Shown here: in pieces, positions 12,423 through 19,656 of the stretch
Position numbering within the stretch: position 1 is the first letter of the stretch
Layout of the letters: every line of letters begins with the position of its first letter
Virus record (IMG/VR): IMGVR_UViG_3300050821_013618
Span: 1 to 36,058 of that record
DNA: 36,058 bases
Origin: a virus
Strand: one strand, 5' to 3'
The notes under the pieces: generated by a model
The model's input: the letters and a program-made list of their open reading frames with translations, nothing else
Database searches by the model: none
Told to the model about the DNA's origin: nothing
Translations under genes and position numbers: made by a program

Positions 12423-12872
12423 AAGCCCCCGTCCGGGGGTCAGCCCGGACTGGGTGCATTCTACCGATCCTGAGGACTTACTTCAACCCTTGACCACAGC
12501 TTGGGTCTGATAATGGCTCTTAGGCTTGACACGTCTTCACTCGTTTATTGGTCCAGGGTCCCCCCGACCGTAGGCGGAGGTATTTACCTATGGAATGACA
12601 CAACAGTATACGCCGCCCTAAACTTCGCTGTCGTCGCGATTTTTGGCTCGCCCTTCGTAATCGGCCTGGTCACCCCACTGTCGACGGACGGTTTGTCGCC
12701 GCCCTTCGGTAATGCCCCCCGGCCGGGCCCGTGGGACAACAGCACGGGGCCTTGCGGCCTCACCGGAGCCCCCGCCCAGGGGCTGAGCCAGGGCGGGTCT
12801 CTGTGGCTCCGGGAGCCCGACCGGAGGGACTTTGTACCGCGGGTCCTTGGTCCCGGGTCCTTGGTCCTTCGC
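12423..12872. other. Gene-free stretch with alternative hairpins
   Basis: No convincing gene. Two hairpins that exclude each other lie at its start: CCCCC/GGGGG (12426-12439) and GTCCGGG/CCCGGAC (12431-12450). The region up to about 12720 is less GC-rich than its surroundings. AGGTA-TT-TACCT (12578-12589) and promoter-like words TTTACC and TATACG occur there. Near 12842-12868 are two GTCCTTGGTCC words, related to the arms of the fold-backs at 15223 and 16049, just behind the gene ending at 12873. Confidence 0.5.
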
Positions 12873-13322
12873 TCAGGCGCTCTTGCGCTCGCGGCGAGCC
12901 TGGATCTTGGCCCTTGCGGCTGCCGGATCGAGCTTCGGGCGGGCAGGGGGCTGGGCCTCGCCCTCCCCTCCCCCGGCCTCTTTCGCGCTGCTTTCGAGGA
13001 GAGCAGGGGGCTTAGTTTCCCCAGTCTCCGTAGGTTGAACTTCCGGGTTTACCTGGATTTCCTGGCTCGTGACGGACGGGGCCTCGGTACGCTCGGAGTC
13101 GAGGATCTCCTGGTACCAGGCCCAGGGGATCCGCTTACCCTGGACTATCGCCTCCAGGTGAGGCTCGCAGAGCTCGCCCAGGTCCATCTCGCGACCCTTC
13201 GCGTACATGCGGAGCCCCCAGGCCAGACGCCGCGACACCGTGAGGGTGATCACGGCCCGTTCCTCCTCAGGCTTTCCGGCCGCGACTCGCGCGGCTCCGT
13301 CCTTCAGGACCGTCCTCGACAT
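12873..13322 (-). CDS. RHH-like hypothetical protein with disordered tail (149 aa)
   Basis: ATG 13322 follows GGAGGA at a spacing of 7. Residues 20-60 fit a ribbon-helix-helix: AVITLTVSRRLAWGLRMYAK, then GREMDLGELCEPHLEAIVQG. The rest is polar and Pro/Glu-rich, ending in a basic helix (ARAKIQARRERKSA). It is the only minus gene between the origin candidate and the accessory operon. It may be a copy-control or transcription regulator; this is inference from fold and place. Confidence 0.6.
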   Translation of the reverse strand: MSRTVLKDGAARVAAGKPEEERAVITLTVSRRLAWGLRMYAKGREMDLGELCEPHLEAIVQGKRIPWAWYQEILDSERTEAPSVTSQEIQVNPEVQPTETGETKPPALLESSAKEAGGGEGEAQPPARPKLDPAAARAKIQARRERKSA

Positions 13323-13429
13323 CTGAGCGTCCTCCAACCCGGGCCCCCGGTCGATCACCCTGACCCCACGCTTTCTGATCGACCGGGGGTCTCCCGTCCC
13401 ATGAACTCACTTGCGACTGGAGGTGCACC

Positions 13430-14059
13430 ATGATCCCTCGCAGCCGCCCCTCGGCCGACGACGGCCCCGATCCCGAGCGGTTCACACCCGCCCGGATCGC
13501 CCGCCGCCTGGACCGCCTGGCGCTCGCCCTGACCCGCGCGCAGTTCGAGCTGCGGGGCCTCTCGCCGTACCTGGACCGTGCCCCCCTGGACCTGCCCCAC
13601 GATTTGATCCGCTCGGCCGCCACGGCCGTCGCGGACCTGGCGACGCGCGTCCGGATCGGAGCGGTCGCCCTGGTCCCGGACTACCTGGACCCGCAGTCCG
13701 TCCCCGAGCGCCCTATTCTGGACGCGATCGAGTCGGCCCCACTCAAACGAGTGGCCGACCAGGTCGCGGACCAGATCGCCGCCCGGCCTTCCGACGATCC
13801 GACGTGGCACGATCACGATTTCGTCGCCGCGGCCGAGCCGGTCCGTCCCCCGCCCGTGCACCCGGCCGCCGGCCCGGCCCGCGCCGCCGCCGCGCGTCGG
13901 AAGCGAGCCAAGGGGCAGGGGAAGCCAGTCGACCCGAGCGAGTGGAAGAACGGCCAGCGTGACGAGCTGCTGGCCGCCGGCGTCGCGGCCGCGCTCGACA
14001 CACACCTACCGGTGACGAAGTCCCCGAGCCGCAAGGGCCGGAAGGGAGGTGCGCCTTGA
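13430..14059 (+). CDS. Hypothetical protein (209 aa), first of accessory operon
   Basis: ATG 13430 follows GGAGGTGCACC. The N-terminal half is helical (PARIARRLDRLALALTRAQF, then PYLDRAPLDLPHDLIRSAAT). A Pro/Ala linker and a very basic Lys/Arg end (RRKRAKGQGK, SRKGRKGG) follow, likely for nucleic-acid contact. No family is recognised. Its stop overlaps the TTG of the next gene, so the four genes 13430-15238 are one overlapped operon. Confidence 0.65.
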   Translation: MIPRSRPSADDGPDPERFTPARIARRLDRLALALTRAQFELRGLSPYLDRAPLDLPHDLIRSAATAVADLATRVRIGAVALVPDYLDPQSVPERPILDAIESAPLKRVADQVADQIAARPSDDPTWHDHDFVAAAEPVRPPPVHPAAGPARAAAARRKRAKGQGKPVDPSEWKNGQRDELLAAGVAAALDTHLPVTKSPSRKGRKGGAP

Positions 14060-14520
14060 CGCGCCGCAAGCTGCTCTCGAGCGACGCGATCCAGGAGCTC
14101 GTCAGGCTCGCGATCCCCCGCGACTCCGTCAAGATCTTCCAGCATCAGGAGCCCGGACGACTCCGGACCAGCGTCGTGGTCGACGGCGACACCCGGCGCG
14201 ACGTCATGATCTCGATCTACCGAAATCGCACCGTGGTCTCGTGGGTGATGGACGGGCATTCCGTCAACATGGTCGCGCGCCCCGGCGAAATCGACGCGAG
14301 TCACTCGCTTGACACCCTGAACCTGATCCGGACCGCGGTCGGCTGGTTGATCGGCGAAACCCTGCCCCCCTGGCCCGATCTGACCGTCCCCTGGGAGTGG
14401 GATGACCCCGACGTCGGAATACCCGCTAAAACCGCCCAGGATCACGCAGGACGCACGGACGGGGTTTCGGGCGGGTCCCGGGACGTCGACTGCGGAGACG
14501 CCGCGGGAGGTGCGAAATGA
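14056..14520 (+). CDS. Hypothetical protein (154 aa)
   Basis: Start TTG 14056 with GGAGG upstream, overlapping the previous stop (TTGA). The first 60 residues form a helix and mixed strands (SVKIFQHQEPGRLRTSVVVD, MISIYRNRTVVSWVMDG), then a helix (LDTLNLIRTAVGWLIG) with a PPWPDLTVPWEWDDPD segment. The Gly/Asp-rich end may be disordered. Family not recognised. Confidence 0.65.
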   Translation: MTRRKLLSSDAIQELVRLAIPRDSVKIFQHQEPGRLRTSVVVDGDTRRDVMISIYRNRTVVSWVMDGHSVNMVARPGEIDASHSLDTLNLIRTAVGWLIGETLPPWPDLTVPWEWDDPDVGIPAKTAQDHAGRTDGVSGGSRDVDCGDAAGGAK

Positions 14521-14924
14521 GCACGCCCCTATCGCACGCCGCGCCGTGCTGGTGCCGCGCGACCTACTGCACGCGCCAGGTGTTCCCGGGGAACGCTCTG
14601 TGCGCGACCCACGCCGCGATGCTGGCCAAGCGAGCCCCGCGCGGCGTCCAGCTCCTCGAGGCCCTCGAGGGAGTCGACCCCCGGGGGATCGAGTGTCGGA
14701 TCACGAGCTGGGACACGGTCCACTGCCTCGAGCGGATCGCGGACGCGGTTGAAGCGCTGGCCCAGCTCGAGGGTCATTCGGTCGTGAATCTCTACCGGCT
14801 CCGGGCCAACCTCTGCCGGACGATCCTCGCCCGGGCCGAGCCCGCCCCGGTCCAGGTCCAGGCCCGATTGCTCGAGCAGCACCCGGACCTGGGCGCCTAC
14901 GGGCCGGAGGGGAGGGCGCGGTGA
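14517..14924 (+). CDS. Cys-rich hypothetical protein (135 aa)
   Basis: It starts at ATG 14517 overlapping the previous stop (ATGA). Near the N-terminus, CWCRATYCTRQVFPGNALCA then TH holds four Cys and a His, a likely zinc site. Helices follow (DTVHCLERIADAVEALAQLE, LYRLRANLCRTILARAEPA). It is probably a small zinc-binding phage protein; substrate unknown. Confidence 0.65.
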   Translation: MSTPLSHAAPCWCRATYCTRQVFPGNALCATHAAMLAKRAPRGVQLLEALEGVDPRGIECRITSWDTVHCLERIADAVEALAQLEGHSVVNLYRLRANLCRTILARAEPAPVQVQARLLEQHPDLGAYGPEGRAR

Positions 14925-15238
14925 GCCAGCTCGGCGAGTTCACACGCCCTGGCCGGCGCCGCACCTGGCAGGGCTGGTACGAGCCGCGCGGGACGCAGAC
15001 CTTTCTCGGCTCGTCGTCGGGGACGAAAGCCGCGGAGAAAGGGGAGGACTTCGCCTCGGTGATCGGTCGGCTTCCCGGTAATCGGCTCGCGTTCTGGCGG
15101 CGGCGGTTCAAGGGCCAGATACACGAACGGGCGATCATTGATCGGGAGATGGAGCGTCGCCGGGTCAGCCGCAACGAACGTGATCAGGATGGGCAGATGC
15201 TGCTGTTCCCTGAACCGGATGATGTCCTTTGTCCATAG
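14921..15238 (+). CDS. Basic hypothetical protein (105 aa)
   Basis: GTG 14921 overlaps the previous stop (GTGA). The product is basic with several Trp/Arg patches (RPGRRRTWQGWYEPRG, RLAFWRRRFKGQ) and an Arg-rich helix (REMERRRVSRNERDQD). It may bind nucleic acid. The last codons run into the left fold-back element (15223-15357), so the present C-terminus (LLFPEPDDVLCP) may have been changed by that element. Confidence 0.6.
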   Translation: MSQLGEFTRPGRRRTWQGWYEPRGTQTFLGSSSGTKAAEKGEDFASVIGRLPGNRLAFWRRRFKGQIHERAIIDREMERRRVSRNERDQDGQMLLFPEPDDVLCP

Positions 15239-15357
15239 TCCTTCGTCCTTTGGTTGTGATGGGGAGATTACCGTCTGTTTTGGCGCTTCCCTGAACCAAA
15301 CAGTCGTCGGTCTGCGTTCACAAAACCAAGGACCAGGGACCGAGGACAAAGGACCAA
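15223..15357. repeat. Fold-back element, left copy (inverted relative to 16049-16261)
   Basis: A core hairpin is flanked by tandem GTCCTT-type words on the left and AAGGAC-type words on the right. The 37 bases 15255-15291 are the exact reverse complement of 16152-16188. A second block, 15296-15326, matches 16117-16147 with two differences. The inner stem here is decayed (GGCGCT no longer has its partner). Confidence 0.85.
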
Positions 15358-15368
15358 GCGGTGATCGC

Positions 15369-15443
15369 GGCCGCCCGGACGCGCGGCAGCCGTCGGCGCG
15401 CGTCCGGGCGGCCGACGACGGGCATCCCTACCACCCCGTCGTC
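15369..15443. repeat. Two perfect hairpins in tandem
   Basis: A 17-bp perfect stem (15369-15385 with 15397-15413, loop 11 nt) is followed directly by a 9-bp perfect stem (GACGACGGG 15414-15422 with CCCGTCGTC 15435-15443). They lie in the leader before the small membrane gene at 15523. No T-run follows. Confidence 0.75.
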
Positions 15444-15522
15444 CATCCGTGGACGAGAAAGACAGACAGACTCACCAGGAGTCTGGTCAGAACCTACGAC
15501 ACGACGGGCCAGGAGGTCGACA

Positions 15523-15687
15523 ATGGGTGGCGAGGTGGGAATCGCGGTTATCGGGGTACTGGGCGCGCTCGCGGGCATCGCCCTGGCCGCGGGGGCCGCT
15601 GGGGCTGCGGGGCTCATGCGCTGGCTGCTCGCTTGCCGCTGGTCGTCGCGCTGTACGGGATCGCGACCGTCGGCGCGATCGCGCTAG
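15523..15687 (+). CDS. Small membrane protein (54 aa)
   Basis: ATG 15523 follows a perfect AGGAGG at a spacing of 6. The first 35 residues are one long hydrophobic stretch rich in Gly/Ala (GIAVIGVLGALAGIALAAGA). A basic, Ser/Arg-rich end follows. A second frame after it also encodes hydrophobic residues (PLVVALYGIATVGAIALAA), so an overlapping membrane gene or a frameshift is possible. A holin-like role is possible but not shown. It is convergent with the zinc-ribbon gene, sharing 4 bases. Confidence 0.55.
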   Translation: MGGEVGIAVIGVLGALAGIALAAGAAGAAGLMRWLLACRWSSRCTGSRPSARSR

Positions 15688-16031
15688 CCGCCGACGGGGC
15701 TGTTCGGTGGCTCCGGAACCGGACCCGGACCCGGCGCCGCCACGTCGGCCAGGTGGGGCGCCGGCCCCACCCGCCGACGGAGGGCAGTAAAACGGGCCCG
15801 CGCCTGGGCCACCAGGCCGTCGAGATCGATCCCGACGACGATCCGGTCGTGTACGAGGCACCAGGAGTCGCAGACAGAGCAGTAGCCGGCCAGGCGATCG
15901 GGGCGCCGCTCATCGGGCTGGCTGACATCGAGGTCGGCCCCGCAATGCTGGCACAGGAGCTGCCCCGCGGCGGGGAGCTCGGCCACGACGACGCCGTGGG
16001 GGATCGTGAGCGGAGTGAGGTTGAGGCCCAT
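15684..16031 (-). CDS. Zinc-ribbon protein (115 aa)
   Basis: I chose ATG 16031 behind CAGGAG; the longer frame to 16313 is only translated fold-back repeat. CQHC and CSVC, about 28 residues apart, plus a nearby Cys and His (LLCQHCGADLD, GYCSVCDSWCLVH) form a zinc ribbon. A helix (LDGLVAQARARFTALRRR) and a Pro-rich end follow. Function unknown. With the convergent membrane gene it forms a pair enclosed by two inverted fold-back elements. Confidence 0.65.
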   Translation of the reverse strand: MGLNLTPLTIPHGVVVAELPAAGQLLCQHCGADLDVSQPDERRPDRLAGYCSVCDSWCLVHDRIVVGIDLDGLVAQARARFTALRRRVGPAPHLADVAAPGPGPVPEPPNSPVGG

Positions 16032-16048
16032 CCTTGGCTCCTGATTAT

Positions 16049-16261
16049 TCGTCCTTGGTCTTTTGTCCTTGGTCCTTTGTCTTGTGATGTCCTTTGTCCT
16101 TGGTCCTTCGTCATTTGTTTTGTGAACGCGGACCGTCGACTGTTTGGCGCTGGGAAGCGCCAAAACAGACGGTAATCTCCCCATCACAAAAACAAGGGAC
16201 AACGGACAGAGGACAAGGGACGAACAAAACAAGGGACCAAGGACAAGGGACCAAGGACTAG
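16049..16261. repeat. Fold-back element, right copy
   Basis: The longer, better preserved copy. GTCCTTGG and GTCCTTTG words (16050-16111) mirror CAAGGAC and GGGACC words (16194-16259) around a core. In the core ACCGTC, CTGTTT and GGCGCT pair with AGCGCC, AAACAG and GACGGT, and GTTTTGTGA pairs with TCACAAAA. The whole element can fold into one long imperfect hairpin. Confidence 0.85.
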
Positions 16262-16575
16262 GATTGAAATGCAAACCGGGCGGGCAGTCCATGCCGCTAC
16301 AGCCCCTGCGCACCTCATTGTGCCACGGGCGCCCGGTGTGCGATACCAGGAGGCGGACGCTAAATAGACCCCTATATCTCCCAAGCTAAGCTGGCGGAAT
16401 TATTGATGCAACTGAAGATTTTGAGAAAATGAAAATACTACACAGAGTAACTCTTATTGATGACTTGAGATGTTAGGACACGGAGGTCACAGGTCTCAGT
16501 GTCGGCCTTGCCTGACCCGCGCGCACAAACACCCCGGGCGGCGCGGGGCCGGGCCGGGGTGAAAGAGGGTGACCG
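16262..16575. other. Gene-free stretch with AT-rich island
   Basis: No gene is supported. About 16360-16480 is clearly richer in A/T than the rest of the genome and includes TATATCT and several AAAAT/TTATTG words. A hairpin CACCCCGG/CCGGGGTG lies near 16527-16560, before the next gene. The AT-rich part could be a promoter region, an unwinding element or an attachment site. Confidence 0.45.
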
Positions 16576-16779
16576 TTGAGCAGCCCGAAAATCGCGCGGT
16601 ACCGCGGCTGGCTGATCGAAGCGTGCCGGGCCGATGCCGGCGCTTACTACGCGCGGGCCGACTGCGAGATACGAATCGAGAGTTCGATGGCAACCGGCAC
16701 GCACACGGGCCGGGGGGCGATGGATCGCGCTTTGCAGGAGGCTAAGGAGCTGGTCGACGCGCGAGAAGGTGGGAGGTGA
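16576..16779 (+). CDS. Small conserved-looking phage protein (67 aa)
   Basis: TTG start at 16576 behind GAGGGTG. The pattern RYRGWLIEACRA, then GTHTGRGAMDRALQEAKELV and DAR, with a short strand pair followed by a long helix, resembles small phage proteins of unknown function in which a GWxI strand precedes a helix ending in AKxxVD. It leads a two-gene set with 16784-17041. Confidence 0.55.
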   Translation: MSSPKIARYRGWLIEACRADAGAYYARADCEIRIESSMATGTHTGRGAMDRALQEAKELVDAREGGR

Positions 16780-16783
16780 TTCG

Positions 16784-17041
16784 ATGCGCGAGCAACTGGC
16801 AAGCTGTCTGAAATGCCGCGATCTTGTGGTTGCGCGGTATTCGTCTGCCGGGCGTTACCTCGGCCTTTTTAACCCGAGACCGGTCCATAGGCTGCACATC
16901 GCCGAAGTCCTTGGCCGATTCTGGAGGCCGCAAGGATACTCGATGCCCGGTGGGGGTCACCATTTCGCGAGCCATTGCCGCCCTTTCGATTGGGTGGCGA
17001 AGCCGCTTCACGCCCCTGAACCGCCCCCGCCCAGTACCTGA
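16784..17041 (+). CDS. Hypothetical protein (85 aa)
   Basis: ATG 16784 follows GGGAGGTG. A CLKC pair lies near the N-terminus, followed by an aromatic and His-rich middle (GRYLGLFNPRPVHRLHIAEV and GGGHHFASHCRPFDW), so metal binding is possible. It ends with a Pro-rich tail overlapping the end of the hub gene by 34 bp, convergent. Family not recognised. Confidence 0.55.
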   Translation: MREQLASCLKCRDLVVARYSSAGRYLGLFNPRPVHRLHIAEVLGRFWRPQGYSMPGGGHHFASHCRPFDWVAKPLHAPEPPPPST

Positions 17042-19656
17042 TCAATCGACGTCGGAATCCCGAGGTCCGCGAGCGACGTTGGAATCGACCCGAGGTCCGG
17101 CGTGCTCATGGCCGTCTGCCGTCCGATCTCCGAGCCCACCGCCCCGGTCTGACTCGCCAGACCCGCGCCGACTTGGCCGGCCGTGCTGATGGACTCGCCG
17201 ATACTCTCCACCGTCGAGCTGAGCGAGCCCACTCCCCCGCCAATCCCGAATGGCTGGCCGGTCATCGACGGCCTCTGCAGCGCGGCCCCCGAAAATGCCG
17301 CGCGGCGGTTGCTGAACGTGAGCGTCGTCACGTACGAGGTTGCCCCGCTCCGCTCGCAATACTCCAGATCGACCGCGATGATCGGCACGGCCAGGGACTC
17401 CCATCCGGTCGAGTAAGTCCCGCCGCCCGTGCCGCCGGCGATATCGAGCTTGTGGCCGATCGTGAGCACGCTCGAGAGAAGCCCGTAGTACGGAATGCTC
17501 CCTTCGTAAACGACGTCCTTGACGCTGTCGAGGTACTCCGCGGCGAGCAGGGTCATGTTCGCGGAGTTGCTGCCGTCCCGCCAGTCGTTGACCGATATCG
17601 TCTTCGTCCGCTGGATGTTCAAAGCCGTGTAGCTGGTACCCGCGTAGCTCGATGCCGGCGACACCGTGCTGAGCGCGCCGGTGTGGACCGGGACGAAAAC
17701 CTGGACATCGTCCACGGGAGTCTTGGTGATCCCGTCGGCCGCGAACACCAGCGCGCTGGGCCGGGAGAGCAGGATCGTCCCCGACGTCGGGTCCGTGGTA
17801 ACGCCGATCCCGGAAGTCCTTCCATTGAGGGTGACGGTCCCAACCGCTGTGCTCGTGAGAGTCGCCGCGGTCCCGTCCGAGTTGCGGTACGCCACCGGGT
17901 AGGGGAAATAGTTCGCGAGCTGGGCGGCAATCGTCGCGTTGGTGACGGAGTACCTGCGATAGACGAAGCTCGCGCCGCCGGCCGTGCCGTAAATCTCGTA
18001 CGAGGTGTAGGACGTCGCCGGCGCGGGCGAGTCGAGCGTGAGCACCGACGTCCCGCCGGCGGTCAGGCTGGTGTTGGCGATGATCCTGGCGGTGAACTTT
18101 TGGGTCAAGCCGCTCAGGACATCCGACAGCAGCACCACGATGCCCTGGTGCCCCGTGGGGCTGTAATCCCAGTAGTTGGCCGACCACGCCGCATGGACGT
18201 TGGCGCTCGTGACGGTAACGCTCGTCGTCGAGCCCATGGTGCACGTGCCGATATCGCTCTGCCCAACGCTGGGGCCCGTGAGCGTGATCGTCGGCGTCGA
18301 GCTGTAGCCCGAGCCGCCGGCGGTGACGGTGAACGACGTGACGGCCCCGCTGGTGATCGTGGCCGTGGCTGTTGCCCCCGTACCGGACACGTCCGAGATC
18401 GCGACCGTGGGGGCCGCGGTGTAGCCGTAGCCCGCGATCCCGACCGCAATCGAGCTGATCGCGCCGGCGGTGACGGTCGGGTTGCCGGTGGCCGTGCCGG
18501 GGGAGCTGCTCGGGCTGGTGAAGTCCTGCGCTCGCCACTGGGCCTTGGCCTGCGTATTCGTGAGGCCGTCGTGCGCGAAGTCTTCGGCGAGCCCACCGTC
18601 GGAGCCCGAGCTGCCGGTCCAGGGCAGGAGCGAGAGCGTCACGGGCACGACAAGGTCGTGACCCCGGACCACCACGCGACTGTAACACCCCGACCAGTCG
18701 GCAGTGATCGTCGGCCGCCCGACGCGCGGGTCCCCCGGATCGTCCATCGTGAGCGTGACGTCGGCGGCGAACGTGCGGGGATCGAGAAAGCGGACCTTCC
18801 CGAGCGGGTCGACCTGGACGAAGTGGTTGGGGTGGCACGACTGGACGGCGCCCTCGAGCGATTGGAGGATCCGCTCGCCGGCGATGTCCACTTCGAACGG
18901 GGGGATGATGTTGAGGGCGTCGAGGTCGGTCAGGGTGGCGCTCGGCAGCGTGCTCAGGATGACGATCGGCGGCGAGGTGTAGCCGCTGCCGGCCGCCGTC
19001 CGCGTGAGTGCGGTGACGACACCCGAGCTGACGGTGGCCGTCGCCGTCGCTCCGGAGCCGCCGCCGCCCGAGAGGATGACCGTCGGCGCCGTGGTGTAGC
19101 CCGAGCCGCCGGCCGTGACGGTGAACGTGGTCGAGACCGTGGAACCCGTCAGGGCGCTCGTGGCGGTCGCGCCCGTCCCGGAGCTGGTGAAGCCCCCGAG
19201 CCCGGCCGCGCTCAGCGCGGTGTGGTTCTGGGACATCTCGAGCACGGCCGCCACGATCTGCCCGAGGGTCCTGCCCGCGCGGCTCGCGAGGAAGTCCGGA
19301 TCGTCGGGCGGGAGATTGTAGCGGATGGTGTCGGTGAGGACATCACTGTCGGTGCAGCAAATGTACTCGGCGCGCTTCGCGAGCCCATAACAGGTCCACT
19401 CGCGAACCCATCCCAGCCGCGGATCGTAGTGCGTCAGGTGCGTGCCGGTGTCGCCGCTGAAGATGAGCGTCCCGCCCTCGGTCAGTGTGACCGCCTGAGC
19501 GTCCCAGGGGTCCGGGCCGCTGGTCAGCTTGCCGATGGCGCGGGCGAACGACAGCATCGGGTAGCCGTCTTTGGCGTAGGGCCGGCACGACAGGATCGTG
19601 GTCCGGGTTGCTACCCGATCGATGGTTATCGAGTTGATAACCAGCACGGTGCTCAT
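17008..19656 (-). CDS. Tail hub / tail-tip protein with beta-repeat inserts (882 aa)
   Basis: The gene directly after the tape measure gene is usually the distal tail or hub gene. Residues 1-130 hold a hub-like part (TLIFSGDTGTHLTHYDPRLG, WVREWTCYGLAKRAEYI). Two inserts, residues 175-237 and 393-462, consist of paired repeats of the type GGSGYTTAPTVILSGGGGSG then ATATATV. The same repeat is inserted in the capsid protein. A later Ser/Thr/Gly-rich region precedes a short Gly-rich C-terminus. The inserts probably bind host-surface glycans or decorate the particle; this is inference. Its ATG overlaps the tape measure stop (TGATG). Confidence 0.75.
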   Translation of the reverse strand: MSTVLVINSITIDRVATRTTILSCRPYAKDGYPMLSFARAIGKLTSGPDPWDAQAVTLTEGGTLIFSGDTGTHLTHYDPRLGWVREWTCYGLAKRAEYICCTDSDVLTDTIRYNLPPDDPDFLASRAGRTLGQIVAAVLEMSQNHTALSAAGLGGFTSSGTGATATSALTGSTVSTTFTVTAGGSGYTTAPTVILSGGGGSGATATATVSSGVVTALTRTAAGSGYTSPPIVILSTLPSATLTDLDALNIIPPFEVDIAGERILQSLEGAVQSCHPNHFVQVDPLGKVRFLDPRTFAADVTLTMDDPGDPRVGRPTITADWSGCYSRVVVRGHDLVVPVTLSLLPWTGSSGSDGGLAEDFAHDGLTNTQAKAQWRAQDFTSPSSSPGTATGNPTVTAGAISSIAVGIAGYGYTAAPTVAISDVSGTGATATATITSGAVTSFTVTAGGSGYSSTPTITLTGPSVGQSDIGTCTMGSTTSVTVTSANVHAAWSANYWDYSPTGHQGIVVLLSDVLSGLTQKFTARIIANTSLTAGGTSVLTLDSPAPATSYTSYEIYGTAGGASFVYRRYSVTNATIAAQLANYFPYPVAYRNSDGTAATLTSTAVGTVTLNGRTSGIGVTTDPTSGTILLSRPSALVFAADGITKTPVDDVQVFVPVHTGALSTVSPASSYAGTSYTALNIQRTKTISVNDWRDGSNSANMTLLAAEYLDSVKDVVYEGSIPYYGLLSSVLTIGHKLDIAGGTGGGTYSTGWESLAVPIIAVDLEYCERSGATSYVTTLTFSNRRAAFSGAALQRPSMTGQPFGIGGGVGSLSSTVESIGESISTAGQVGAGLASQTGAVGSEIGRQTAMSTPDLGSIPTSLADLGIPTSIDQVLGGGGSGA

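Noticed and set aside
12501-13433. 310-codon plus frame opposite the RHH-like gene
   Set aside because: Most of it is antisense to the well-supported minus gene 12873-13322. The rest has no ribosome-binding site or motif.
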